Positions 51,894-59,864 of a stretch of DNA of 64,000 bases are shown here, one piece after another; the first letter of the stretch is position 1; each line of letters starts with the position of its first letter. A program made the position numbers and the translations under genes. A model generated the notes under the pieces. It was not told the DNA's origin and ran no database searches. It saw only the letters and a program-made list of their open reading frames with translations. The DNA is from Coprococcus aceti (GTDB taxonomy: Bacteria > Bacillota > Clostridia > Lachnospirales > Lachnospiraceae). Where the stretch lies: contig NZ_JAOQJT010000005.1 of NCBI RefSeq assembly GCF_025567285.1, forward strand, positions 124,001 through 188,000, given 5' to 3'.

Positions 51894-52664
51894 ATGGAAC
51901 ACATTTTAAATTTAGAGCAAGTAAAAAAATACTACGGGGGTAATTCTGGAAATATCACAAAGGCAGTAGACGGTATTTCTATGTATGTAGACAAGGGCGA
52001 ATTTGTCGCAATCATGGGAGCTAGTGGTTCTGGAAAGACTACCCTATTAAACTGTATCTCTACGATTGATACTGTAACCAGTGGACACATTACAGTCAAT
52101 AATCAAGATATTACAAAAATCAAGGATAAAGATTTTGCTGATTTCAGACGTGAAAATCTAGGGTTCATTTTTCAAGATTTCAACCTTTTAAATACTTTAA
52201 CGATTGAAGAAAACATTTCTTTGTCATTGGTAATCAACAAACGGAACCCTGCTGATATTGAAAAAAGAGTTCATGCTATCGCCGATAAATTGGGTATTCG
52301 TGATATTTTATCGAAATTTCCTTATGAAGTTTCTGGCGGACAAAAACAGCGTTGTGCTTGTGCTAGAGCCTTAATCAATGAACCGAAACTGATTTTAGCT
52401 GATGAACCGACGGGAGCTTTGGACTCAAAAGCTTCCAGATTGTTGCTGGAAACAATGGCTGACATCAATAAGAAAATGCAGGCAACTATTTTGATGGTAA
52501 CACATGACCCGTTTAGTGCGTCTTTCTGTGAACGTATTTTGTTCTTGAAAGACGGTAAAATATTCAATGAAATCTTCAAAGGAGAAAAAAACAGAAAAGA
52601 CTTCTTCAATGAAATACTGGATATATTAACCTTGCTTGGAGGTGAAGTGGGAAATGTTAGGTAA
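51894..52664 (+). CDS. BceA-like ABC transporter ATP-binding protein
   Basis: This 256-residue protein has Walker A 'GASGSGKTT', signature 'VSGGQKQR' and Walker B 'LILADEPTGALD'. Start 51894 follows AAAGGAG. It overlaps the permease gene by 11 bases. BceAB transporters free lipid II-cycle targets from bacitracin, lantibiotics or defensin-like peptides and give resistance. Confidence 0.9.
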   Translation: MEHILNLEQVKKYYGGNSGNITKAVDGISMYVDKGEFVAIMGASGSGKTTLLNCISTIDTVTSGHITVNNQDITKIKDKDFADFRRENLGFIFQDFNLLNTLTIEENISLSLVINKRNPADIEKRVHAIADKLGIRDILSKFPYEVSGGQKQRCACARALINEPKLILADEPTGALDSKASRLLLETMADINKKMQATILMVTHDPFSASFCERILFLKDGKIFNEIFKGEKNRKDFFNEILDILTLLGGEVGNVR

Positions 52665-54621
52665 GTTAGCGTATAGAAATACAAAAAGAAATATTAAAGA
52701 TTATATGATTTATCTGATAACCGTTACTGTTTCCTTTTCTCTTATATTTGCTTTTAATTTGGTGGCAAGTTCTGATGAAATTGTAAAGTTATGTTCCAGT
52801 ATGGATGCATTTAAGAATTCATTGTTCGCTGTAAATATCCTTATTGTTTTTGTGATATGCTTTTTGATTAACTATACAACGAAATTTATGTTTGAAAAGA
52901 GAAGTAAAGAGTTAGGAACATATATGCTTCTTGGCATTGAGAAAAAAGAAATTGCCCACTTAGTTGTAATTGAAAATATACTGTTGGGAATTTTAGCAAT
53001 TGTATTAGCTATTCCTATTGGCTTTTTATTCAGCCAGTTTGTGTCGTTAGTAATTGTAAACTTACTGGGTATTCCAAAAACTCTCTTTATTTCTTTGAAT
53101 TTCGTTTCTATTGGACTATTGATAATTTATTTTTTAACTATTTATGTTTTGGTTTTACTTAATCTATTAAGAAGAATAAGTAAAATGACGATACGTGATT
53201 TTCTTTATTTTGATAAACAAAATGAAAAGAAAATGTTCCGTGACAGTAAAAAAAGAAATGTCATTTTTGTCTTAAGTATTATTCTTGGTGTGATTTCTCT
53301 TTTTCTCTGGAATTCACGTTGCACTATGGATAACTTTAATAAGCAAGAAACACTTACCTATTTAATGGTAAGCGTAATCATGTTGATTATCAGCATTTAT
53401 GGTATATCTACAACTTGTGCAGATATGTTCTTGACTGTTTTGTTAAAGAATAAAAAAATGAAATATCAAAATGACAATCTGTTTGTAGCAAGAACATTTG
53501 CTTCTAAAGCAAGAACAATGAGCTTCACATTTGGTACATTGTCTATGTTGATTTTAACTTCACTGCTGGCTCTGAATTATTCTAGTATCAACAAAGCTTC
53601 GTATGATATCAGCGTAAATTTAAATGCACCATATGATGTACAACTCTTTGATGATAAGCAGGTATTTGATGAATATATTCGAGTAATTGAAGAAGAATAT
53701 ACGATTGATAATACCATTGAGTACGACATTTATAAAGAGCCGAATCATCAGGTACAAAATTTCTTCCAATCAGAATATTATGATTTTGACCCAGTCTTGA
53801 AGTTAAGTGATTATAATAGGTTACTAGAATTAAGAAAGATGCCGTTGCTTTCTTTAAATGATAACGAATACTATATAGTTACAAATAGCAAGTTTGCATA
53901 TGAGGTTGAAGATAACAAAGACATTGAAACTATAACAGTAGCAAATAAAAATTTGAAATTAAAAGGATATGACACTAAGTCTTATTGGAACTCTATAACT
54001 AATACTGGCAGATTTGTTGTTGTACTTCCAGATAAATATGTTCAAGGACTTGAAGTATCAGAAAATCATTTGATTATAGATACAAAAGAAGAAACAGATG
54101 CAGAATTAGAAAACAAGATAAAAGAAGATATGCAACATCAATTAGTAAAGGTTGATAAAAATGGAGAAATAAATGACGAATCGTATAGAGTAAATGTAAG
54201 AGGTGCAGAAATAGAACAACAAAAAGCAATGGTTGCAATAGTAGCCAGTCTGTTTATGTACATTGCATTTATTTTGATTTCCGCAGTAGGGACAATTTTG
54301 GCAGTTCAATCATTGAGCGACTCTACTAAATACAAATATCGCTACTTGACCTTGCGAAGATTAGGAATAAATGATAAGTCGCTATTTAAGACAATCAGAA
54401 AACAATTATTGATATTATTTTGTGTCCCTGCAATATCAGCAATATTATGTTCTTTTGTGATGATGTCGTCATTGAATAATGTGTATCAACAAATTTTGGG
54501 AGATAAACACCTTTATCTAATCTACTTTGGCTTGAATTTAATTATCTTCTTCCTAATTTATAGTATTTACTGGATTGCAACGTATATTGGTTTTAAACGA
54601 AATATCAACGAGGAGAGTTAG
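52654..54621 (+). CDS. BceB-like ABC transporter permease
   Basis: This 655-residue protein has ten helices with a large outside domain (about 305-530) between helices 7 and 8, the layout of BceB proteins. It starts MLGKLAYRNTKRNIKDYMIY as usual in the family. GGAGGT lies upstream of ATG 52654. It forms the sensory complex with the kinase at 55336. Confidence 0.9.
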   Translation: MLGKLAYRNTKRNIKDYMIYLITVTVSFSLIFAFNLVASSDEIVKLCSSMDAFKNSLFAVNILIVFVICFLINYTTKFMFEKRSKELGTYMLLGIEKKEIAHLVVIENILLGILAIVLAIPIGFLFSQFVSLVIVNLLGIPKTLFISLNFVSIGLLIIYFLTIYVLVLLNLLRRISKMTIRDFLYFDKQNEKKMFRDSKKRNVIFVLSIILGVISLFLWNSRCTMDNFNKQETLTYLMVSVIMLIISIYGISTTCADMFLTVLLKNKKMKYQNDNLFVARTFASKARTMSFTFGTLSMLILTSLLALNYSSINKASYDISVNLNAPYDVQLFDDKQVFDEYIRVIEEEYTIDNTIEYDIYKEPNHQVQNFFQSEYYDFDPVLKLSDYNRLLELRKMPLLSLNDNEYYIVTNSKFAYEVEDNKDIETITVANKNLKLKGYDTKSYWNSITNTGRFVVVLPDKYVQGLEVSENHLIIDTKEETDAELENKIKEDMQHQLVKVDKNGEINDESYRVNVRGAEIEQQKAMVAIVASLFMYIAFILISAVGTILAVQSLSDSTKYKYRYLTLRRLGINDKSLFKTIRKQLLILFCVPAISAILCSFVMMSSLNNVYQQILGDKHLYLIYFGLNLIIFFLIYSIYWIATYIGFKRNINEES

Positions 54622-54679
54622 ACTTTTCTAGCTCTCCTACTGTGAAATTATTATAATGATAAATCAAGGGGGTGTTGAA

Positions 54680-55339
54680 ATGAGAATAGCAATTATCGAA
54701 GATGATGAAATCACTCGTTTGGAGCTTTCTAAATTATTGAACACACAAGGATATGAAACAGTTTTATTGACTGACTTTGGAAACCTGACAGATGAATTAA
54801 AGCAATATTCCATAGAACTGGTTCTGCTTGATATTAACCTGCCGTATGAGAATGGCTATGAAGTATGCAGGAAAATAAAACAAGTCATGCCAGTACCGAT
54901 TATCTTTGTAACAAGCAGAGATACAAATGCTGACGAATTGAAAAGTATTCAAGTGGGTGGGATTGACTTCATAACAAAGCCGTATGACACGCTTATTCTT
55001 CTTGAGAAGATCAAGCGTGCATTGCAGTTGTCAAACCCGAATAATTTCCGTGAGCTTGTCAAAAAAGATTGTACCCTTGATTTACATTTATCCATTTTGA
55101 AGTATCAAGAGCAAAGCATTGAACTGACAAGAAATGAATTTCGTATTTTGTACTACTTCTTTATGAACGAAGATAAAGTTATTAGCAAAGAAGAACTATT
55201 GGAAAAGCTGTGGAATGACAAATATTATATAGACGAAAATGTATTATTGGTTAATATGACCCGTCTAAAAAAGAAAATGAAAGAAATCGGTATTGTTCAT
55301 TTATTGGAAAATATACGAGGAAAGGGTTGGAAACTGTGA
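54680..55339 (+). CDS. OmpR/BceR-type response regulator
   Basis: This 219-residue protein has a receiver ('AIIEDDEITRLELSKLL', D in 'VLLDINLPYENGYEV', K in 'FITKPYD') and a winged-helix DNA-binding domain ('LTRNEFRILYYF'). ATG 54680 follows GGGGGTG. The 4-base overlap (GTGA) couples it to the kinase. Confidence 0.9.
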   Translation: MRIAIIEDDEITRLELSKLLNTQGYETVLLTDFGNLTDELKQYSIELVLLDINLPYENGYEVCRKIKQVMPVPIIFVTSRDTNADELKSIQVGGIDFITKPYDTLILLEKIKRALQLSNPNNFRELVKKDCTLDLHLSILKYQEQSIELTRNEFRILYYFFMNEDKVISKEELLEKLWNDKYYIDENVLLVNMTRLKKKMKEIGIVHLLENIRGKGWKL

Positions 55340-56340
55340 GTTTTTTTACATTCTTAGAAGAAAAAATAACAGAGATATTGTTTCAGCTTTTCTTTCTTGC
55401 CGTAGTAGCATTTCTCTTGATTTTCTACGGTGTAGATACGCTGTTTGTTGTATCGTTGGTAATTCTGTTCATCAGCATACAAGGGCTTTTTCAATGGTGT
55501 TTGTATCGGAAGAAACGTAACGTTTCACAACATATTATTGATTTAGTAGACGGACTGGAAGAAACCTATTATATTGCAGACGTTTTACCAAAGCCAAAAG
55601 AATTTCAAAATAAAGCCTATTGCTACGCACTAAAAAAAGCCTGCAAATCTATGAATGATGAAATCGGCAAAATCACAGAGGAAAAGCAGGACTATCAAGA
55701 ATATGTGGAAAGTTTCGTCCATGAAATTAAAATACCGATAGGAGCATTGTCTTTGACGTTTGACAATACAAAAAATTACACATTAAAAAAAGAAACAGAC
55801 AAAATATTTCAGTTAGTGGAACAAATGCTCTACTATGCAAGAAGCGAAAATACGGAAAAGGACTATTTTGTAAAACAGTTGCAGTTAGACGAAGTGATAC
55901 ATAATGTCATTCTGAAATTCCGTCATTCGCTTATGGAAAGAAAAGCAATTATCAATATCCATGACATAGAAAATGTCATTTATACTGATGAAAAATGGCT
56001 GACATTCATTCTATCTCAAATCGTGCAAAATGCGATTAAGTATTTTGATAAGCAAGAAAATAAACTGACGATATACAGTCAAGACAATGGTACAAATATA
56101 TTGCTTGTGATTGAAGATAATGGTTGTGGAATAAAAGCGTCTGATTTATCCCGTGTATTTGAAAAAGGTTTTACGGGTTCAAATAGAAACAAAGCAAATG
56201 CAACGGGTATGGGACTGTATCTATCGAAAAAATTATGCGATAGGTTGGGCTTGAAATTGGATATTGCTTCTACGGAAAAAGAATATACAAGACTGACCAT
56301 TACATTTCCAAAAGGAACAGTTCATAATTTTTCAGAGTAA
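55336..56340 (+). CDS. BceS-like intramembrane-sensing histidine kinase
   Basis: This ~334-residue protein has two close helices (about 10-32, 36-52) with almost no outside loop, as in kinases that sense through a BceAB partner. The H box is 'ESFVHEIKIPIGAL'; the ATPase has 'IVQNAIKYF', 'IEDNGCGIKASD' and 'GMGLYLSKKL'. GTG 55336 is chosen; TTG 55327 is possible. Confidence 0.9.
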   Translation: MSFFTFLEEKITEILFQLFFLAVVAFLLIFYGVDTLFVVSLVILFISIQGLFQWCLYRKKRNVSQHIIDLVDGLEETYYIADVLPKPKEFQNKAYCYALKKACKSMNDEIGKITEEKQDYQEYVESFVHEIKIPIGALSLTFDNTKNYTLKKETDKIFQLVEQMLYYARSENTEKDYFVKQLQLDEVIHNVILKFRHSLMERKAIINIHDIENVIYTDEKWLTFILSQIVQNAIKYFDKQENKLTIYSQDNGTNILLVIEDNGCGIKASDLSRVFEKGFTGSNRNKANATGMGLYLSKKLCDRLGLKLDIASTEKEYTRLTITFPKGTVHNFSE

Positions 56341-56470
56341 TTTGAAAACCATGCCAACATTGATACGGTGCTTTAAGGGGGCTTGCATTATGGAAAGCTT
56401 TAAGTACAATTATTTGCAATCAAATTCCACCTAATAGCACACTATTAAAAATTGAATATGTTTTAGCTTT

Positions 56471-56511
56471 AAAGGCTCGTACAGACTATATGTTTTGTGC
56501 GGGCTTTTTTC
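56471..56511 (+). terminator. terminator after the bce-like operon
   Basis: AAAGGCTCGTACA pairs, with G-T pairs, with TGTGCGGGCTTT, followed by TTTT. It separates cargo from the regulatory genes. Confidence 0.7.
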
Positions 56512-56633
56512 ATACCCGAAAAAAATTTAAAAATTTTTCAAAAGAGGTCATTAAATCACACCTTTCATTCCCTATATGGTGCGGAAAGAGGGATAAACAC
56601 TTTTCAAATCATAGTGGAAAGGGGGTGAGATTG

Positions 56634-57053
56634 ATGAAACCGTCTGACTTCCAGAAAACAGTTCAATGTCGCTTTGAAAGTTGTTTGAAGAAAGTTGTCC
56701 GTCATGTTGTAAAGGACTACCAACAAGGATTAAAACGACGAAAAGATAAAGAAATTCCATTCTGTGAACTTCCAGAAATTTTCGTTGAAAATTTTGCTGT
56801 GTGGGACGACTACGAAACAGATTATACAATCTTTTCAGTATGTGGCATTGATATTCGTGTCCTTGATGATGAGCTGGCAGAAGCCTTGAAAAAACTTCCA
56901 GAAAGAAAGAGAAATACTCTGTTAATGTATTACTTCTTGGAAATGACAGAAAGTGAAATTGCCAACTTACAAAAGATTACGCAAAGCGGTGTATTTAGAA
57001 ACCGACATCATGCTTTGGAAACTATGAAAAAAATACTAAAGGAGAAGCAGTAA
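56634..57053 (+). CDS. sigma-70-like factor (Tn916 Orf7-type)
   Basis: This 139-residue protein starts MKPSDFQKTVQCRFESCLKK and has a C-terminal sigma region 4 ('LKKLPERKRNTLLMYYFLEM', 'ESEIANLQKITQSGVFRNRH'). In Tn916 the equivalent acts in control of excision and transfer genes. AAGGGGGTG precedes ATG 56634. Confidence 0.85.
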   Translation: MKPSDFQKTVQCRFESCLKKVVRHVVKDYQQGLKRRKDKEIPFCELPEIFVENFAVWDDYETDYTIFSVCGIDIRVLDDELAEALKKLPERKRNTLLMYYFLEMTESEIANLQKITQSGVFRNRHHALETMKKILKEKQ

Positions 57054-57054
57054 A

Positions 57055-57303
57055 ATGAAGCAAACATTTAAGAAGCCGTCCTACTATTTGCTTTCGCAAG
57101 CAATGGACGGGGACGAAAAAGCGATTGAAAAAATACTGGCATTTTATGACCCGTACATATCAAAGTGCTGTTTGCGTCCACTCTATGATGAATACGGCAA
57201 TGTCTATATTGTTGTAGATATGGAGTTAAAGGGACTTATCCGAGAAGCACTTATCAAAATGATTTTAGGGTTTGATATTGCCTTAGAAATCGAAGAAGAA
57301 TAA
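57055..57303 (+). CDS. helix-turn-helix protein (Tn916 Orf8-type)
   Basis: This 82-residue protein, 'SYYLLSQAMDGDEKAIEKIL', 'FYDPYISKCCLRPLYDEYGN', resembles the conjugative-transposon HTH domain that pairs with Orf7. It begins one base after the Orf7 stop. Confidence 0.83.
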   Translation: MKQTFKKPSYYLLSQAMDGDEKAIEKILAFYDPYISKCCLRPLYDEYGNVYIVVDMELKGLIREALIKMILGFDIALEIEEE

Positions 57304-57313
57304 GCAGTTTTTA

Positions 57314-57352
57314 GCAGAGCATGGTTTAATGTCCCCCTCTTTCCTGCTCTGC
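57314..57352 (+). terminator. hairpin after the orf8-type gene
   Basis: GCAGAGCA (57314-57321) pairs perfectly with TGCTCTGC (57345-57352). The T-run is weak and delayed. Confidence 0.5.
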
Positions 57353-57408
57353 CCTGCTTTTACATGAAAGCAACACGCTTTCGCCACAGCTCTTTGACAA
57401 CTGAATAA

Positions 57409-57635
57409 AGCAGACAGATACGTTTGTGAGATAGCGAGCCACGGGGACTGTACGCCACGACTTTTCCAAAAGAAAGCGAGCGACCCACGCAGTGATCCGA
57501 GAGCGACTGTTGGAAAAGTCGTTTTGCCATGACCTATCCTCACAGAATAATGATACGTCCGCATGGTGCGGTTCTGCCCACAAGAATGGGAATAGTTGAG
57601 ATACTAATGGAGCTTTCCAAAGCCGTCTGTCTGCT
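57409..57635 (+). ncRNA. candidate structured RNA upstream of xis
   Basis: A gene-free 227-base region has nested pairing. AGCAGACAGA (57409-57418) pairs with TCTGTCTGCT (57626-57635). TGTGAG (57425-57430) pairs with CTCACA (57539-57544). ACGACTTTTCCAA (57457-57469) pairs with TTGGAAAAGTCGT (57510-57522). All are perfect and properly nested. TTGACA at 57393 lies just ahead. It may be a leader or small RNA controlling excision; no known RNA family is recognised. Confidence 0.45.
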
Positions 57636-57679
57636 TATGTAACTTATAAATAGACACACAGCAAAGGGGGTGTTACATT

Positions 57680-57745
57680 ATGTTAAATACTGATGTGTTA
57701 AATGATGTGATGTTCCAGCGAGGTAAGGTGTTGGAATATGAATAA
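57680..57745 (+). CDS. 21-residue leader peptide overlapping xis
   Basis: ATG 57680 lies nine bases after AAAGGGGG and encodes MLNTDVLNDVMFQRGKVLEY and a final E. Its stop falls eight bases inside the xis gene, which lacks a strong ribosome site of its own, so translation of xis may depend on it. Confidence 0.5.
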   Translation: MLNTDVLNDVMFQRGKVLEYE

Positions 57746-57932
57746 AACGAAGATAAGAGCAACGGAACAGCCGATTGCTGTTGATATAGAGGGACTGTCT
57801 GCTATGTTATCTTGTGGTCGTGCTACTGCAAGAAAGATTGGCGAGCAGGCAGGAGCAAAAATTGTGATAGGTCGCAGGGTTCTTTATTCCATAGAAAAAG
57901 TCAAGAAATACTTGTTATATTTGGAAGAATAG
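57738..57932 (+). CDS. xis: excisionase (Xis)
   Basis: This 64-residue basic winged-helix protein has 'IEGLSAMLSCGRATARKIGE' and 'VIGRRVLYSIEKVKKYL', like Tn916 Xis. It bends the element ends and directs Int toward excision. It lies about 100 bases before int. Confidence 0.9.
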   Translation: MNKTKIRATEQPIAVDIEGLSAMLSCGRATARKIGEQAGAKIVIGRRVLYSIEKVKKYLLYLEE

Positions 57933-58036
57933 AGCGATTTTCTATTTATGTTCTCTGGCGTGTGTAGTATAATAAGAAAGGACAAAGCACGCTGTGAGAA
58001 CAAGAAAAGAGGCTTTTTCAGAAAGGAATGGTTCTC

Positions 58037-59257
58037 ATGGCAATTAGTAGAAAAGACCCAAAAGGAAGAAAATTAAGAGAGGGCGAAAACTGGCGTAATG
58101 ATGGAAGATACAGTTATCGTTATACAGATGCAAGAACAGGCAAGAGATTGACAGTCTATGCACAAGATTTACCAGAGCTTCGAGAAAAAGAGAAGCAGAT
58201 TGCAAAAGATATGGAAGATAATATATTGACAGACGGAGCAATCAAAAAAATGACGCTTAACACGTTGTTTGAGCGTTATATGGCAACTCGTGAGCTGGCT
58301 GATACTACAAGAGTTAGTTATGTTCGTGCTTGGGAAAACAGAGTAAAAGACGAGATTGGAAATATTAAAGTTGTTCAGCTTTTACCCTCACATATTAAAG
58401 CGTATTATGCGAAACTTTCCAAAGCTGGATATGCTTATTCTACAATCAAGTATATTCACAACCTGCTTTATCCTGCATTAGAAATGGCTGTTGATGACGA
58501 TATTATCCGAAAGAACCCTGCAAAAAGTTCCATTAGTGATTATGGAAAACCAGCAGAGGAAAAAGAAGCCTTAACAGTTTCTCAACAAGAAAAGTTTATG
58601 GAGTTTGTAAAACAGAGCAATGTCTATAACACATATTATCCTATGTTTACCATAATGATTGGTACGGGGTTAAGGTGTGGGGAGCTTATTGGTCTTACAT
58701 GGAAAGATATAAACATCAAGGCAAAAACGGTTAATGTAGACCACCAGCTCATTTATAAGAATTTAGGCGACGGTTGCAAGTTCCATATCTCAACACCAAA
58801 AACGTCGTCGGGTATTCGTATTATACCTATGACACAAGAAGTTGCAAAAGCCTTTGAGGAACAAAGAAAAATCAATTTTATGCTTGCAAAGGATAAGAGC
58901 ATTGAGGTGGACGGGTGTTCGGGGTTTGTCTTTACAGCAAAATCGGGCAGACCGCTTATGCCGAATGGCGTAAATAGTGTTTTATACAACATTGTAGACG
59001 CATATAACAAAACCGAAGTAGAGAGAGCAAAAAAAGAGCATAGGAAAGCAGAGCTGTTACCAAAGTTTTCAGCCCATGTCATGCGTCACACAGCTTGTAC
59101 CAGAATGGCAGAGTGCCGTATGGACGTAAAAGTTCTTCAATATATTATGGGACACGCTCATATAGATGTAACAATGGAAGTGTATAACCATATTGGAGAG
59201 CTGACAAGGATTGAAAATGAGATTGCAAGACTAGATAGTATGGTGTTAAATGCTTGA
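58037..59257 (+). CDS. int: Tn916-type tyrosine integrase
   Basis: This 406-residue protein has an N-terminal arm-binding domain ('GENWRNDGRYSYRYTDARTG'), a core-binding domain (about 80-165) and a catalytic domain with R213, H347-x-x-R350, H373 and Y383. All catalytic residues are present. ATG 58037 is preferred to 58028, which abuts the AAAGGA site. Confidence 0.95.
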   Translation: MAISRKDPKGRKLREGENWRNDGRYSYRYTDARTGKRLTVYAQDLPELREKEKQIAKDMEDNILTDGAIKKMTLNTLFERYMATRELADTTRVSYVRAWENRVKDEIGNIKVVQLLPSHIKAYYAKLSKAGYAYSTIKYIHNLLYPALEMAVDDDIIRKNPAKSSISDYGKPAEEKEALTVSQQEKFMEFVKQSNVYNTYYPMFTIMIGTGLRCGELIGLTWKDINIKAKTVNVDHQLIYKNLGDGCKFHISTPKTSSGIRIIPMTQEVAKAFEEQRKINFMLAKDKSIEVDGCSGFVFTAKSGRPLMPNGVNSVLYNIVDAYNKTEVERAKKEHRKAELLPKFSAHVMRHTACTRMAECRMDVKVLQYIMGHAHIDVTMEVYNHIGELTRIENEIARLDSMVLNA

Positions 59258-59297
59258 CACCACAAAAAGAGAAATTGGTGTCAAATTGGTGTCAAAA
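59253..59297 (+). repeat. right-end integrase arm-type sites
   Basis: Two direct TTGGTGTCAAA-type copies (59274-59297) match the pair at the left end. One inverted copy, TTGACACCA, overlaps the end of int (about 59254-59262). Confidence 0.7.
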
Positions 59298-59376
59298 CAG
59301 AAAAAATCACAATTTCAAAAGAAATAAGATACTGCAAACCATTGATTTTAAAGGGTTTGCAAAAAAAATCTCAAAA

Positions 59377-59395
59377 AATTAGCACTCACCTCTTG
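59377..59395 (+). repeat. right attachment repeat (attR core) of the ICE
   Basis: AATTAGCACTCACCTCTTG, identical to 32828-32846. Chromosomal promoter sequence continues immediately (ACATTGCTAG). Confidence 0.85.
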
Positions 59396-59421
59396 ACATT
59401 GCTAGCATAGAGGACTATAAC
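59379..59421 (+). promoter_or_regulatory. CIRCE-like operator and promoter, third copy
   Basis: TTAGCACTC, nine bases, CATTGCTAG (59379-59405) overlaps TTGACA (59393-59398), 17 bases, TATAAC (59416-59421). The right arm is weaker than in the hsp20 copies. The ICE rebuilt this promoter on insertion because its att core supplies the lost bases. Confidence 0.75.
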
Positions 59422-59521
59422 ATAGTCAAAGATAAGAAAAGGATAGCACAACCGGTGGTGCATATGCACTGCAGATTTCTGTTATATAAAATGTAAGGCA
59501 AACAGAAAGGAAGTGTTCAAA

Positions 59522-59647
59522 ATGGATAAAAATCCAAAGCATCCATTGAAGAAAAAGAAAGCAGTTCAGAAGGTATATGCGACAGCAAATCATAACGCTG
59601 CAGCAGCTGAAGAACCGGCTACACCAAAGTCAAAAAAGCATAAATAG
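59522..59647 (+). CDS. 41-residue lysine-rich small protein, heat-shock type promoter
   Basis: ATG behind GAAAGGAAG encodes MDKNPKHPLKKKKAVQKVYA, then an Ala/Glu-rich stretch and a KSKKHK end. It is highly basic with no membrane helix. It has its own CIRCE-like promoter and a terminator of the hsp20 type, so it is likely stress-induced; function unknown. Confidence 0.65.
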   Translation: MDKNPKHPLKKKKAVQKVYATANHNAAAAEEPATPKSKKHK

Positions 59648-59661
59648 TATATGAGACAAAG

Positions 59662-59702
59662 GTCCCCTGTATCTGCATCAGGCAGGTATGGGGGACTTTT
59701 TT
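59662..59702 (+). terminator. terminator of hsp20 type
   Basis: GTCCCC/GGGGAC with an inner TATCTGCA...GGCAGGTA segment, then TTTTTT. It has the same architecture as the terminators at 21432 and 25198. Confidence 0.85.
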
Positions 59703-59864
59703 GTCGTGGGAACAGCAATATATAAATTTAATTTCTGAATATGGGGTTACTGATGTATAATATATATAACAAATATTTATGGGATACATTGTCGGACTTG
59801 ACAGACTGATATATTTTCGAACTAAAATATATTGAGTGTTGATGGGATAATAGATTTGGGACAC

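Larger units (their letters stand above)
32828..59395 (+). mobile_element. Tn916-like integrative conjugative element
   Basis: About 26.5 kb lies between 19-bp direct repeats. Backbone genes in Tn916 order: two YdcP/DUF961 genes (orf23/22), TcpA/FtsK (orf21), oriT, MobT (orf20), orf19, ArdA (orf18), TcpE (orf17), VirB4-like (orf16), orf15, NlpC/P60 (orf14), TcpC (orf13), regulators (orf7/8), Xis and Int at the right end. All are intact, so transfer ability is likely. Cargo: thioester/Cna surface protein, VanZ, two membrane/XRE pairs and a BceRSAB-like set. No tetracycline-resistance gene is present. Confidence 0.93.

Noticed and set aside
51894..56340. Tetracycline resistance determinant expected in a Tn916-like element
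   Set aside because: No tet(M)-like ribosomal protection protein is encoded; the slot holds the ABC/two-component set.
56390..56434. 14-residue peptide after the kinase gene
   Set aside because: A GGGGGC lies upstream, but the frame is very short and there is no overlap or attenuator pairing to support a leader role.
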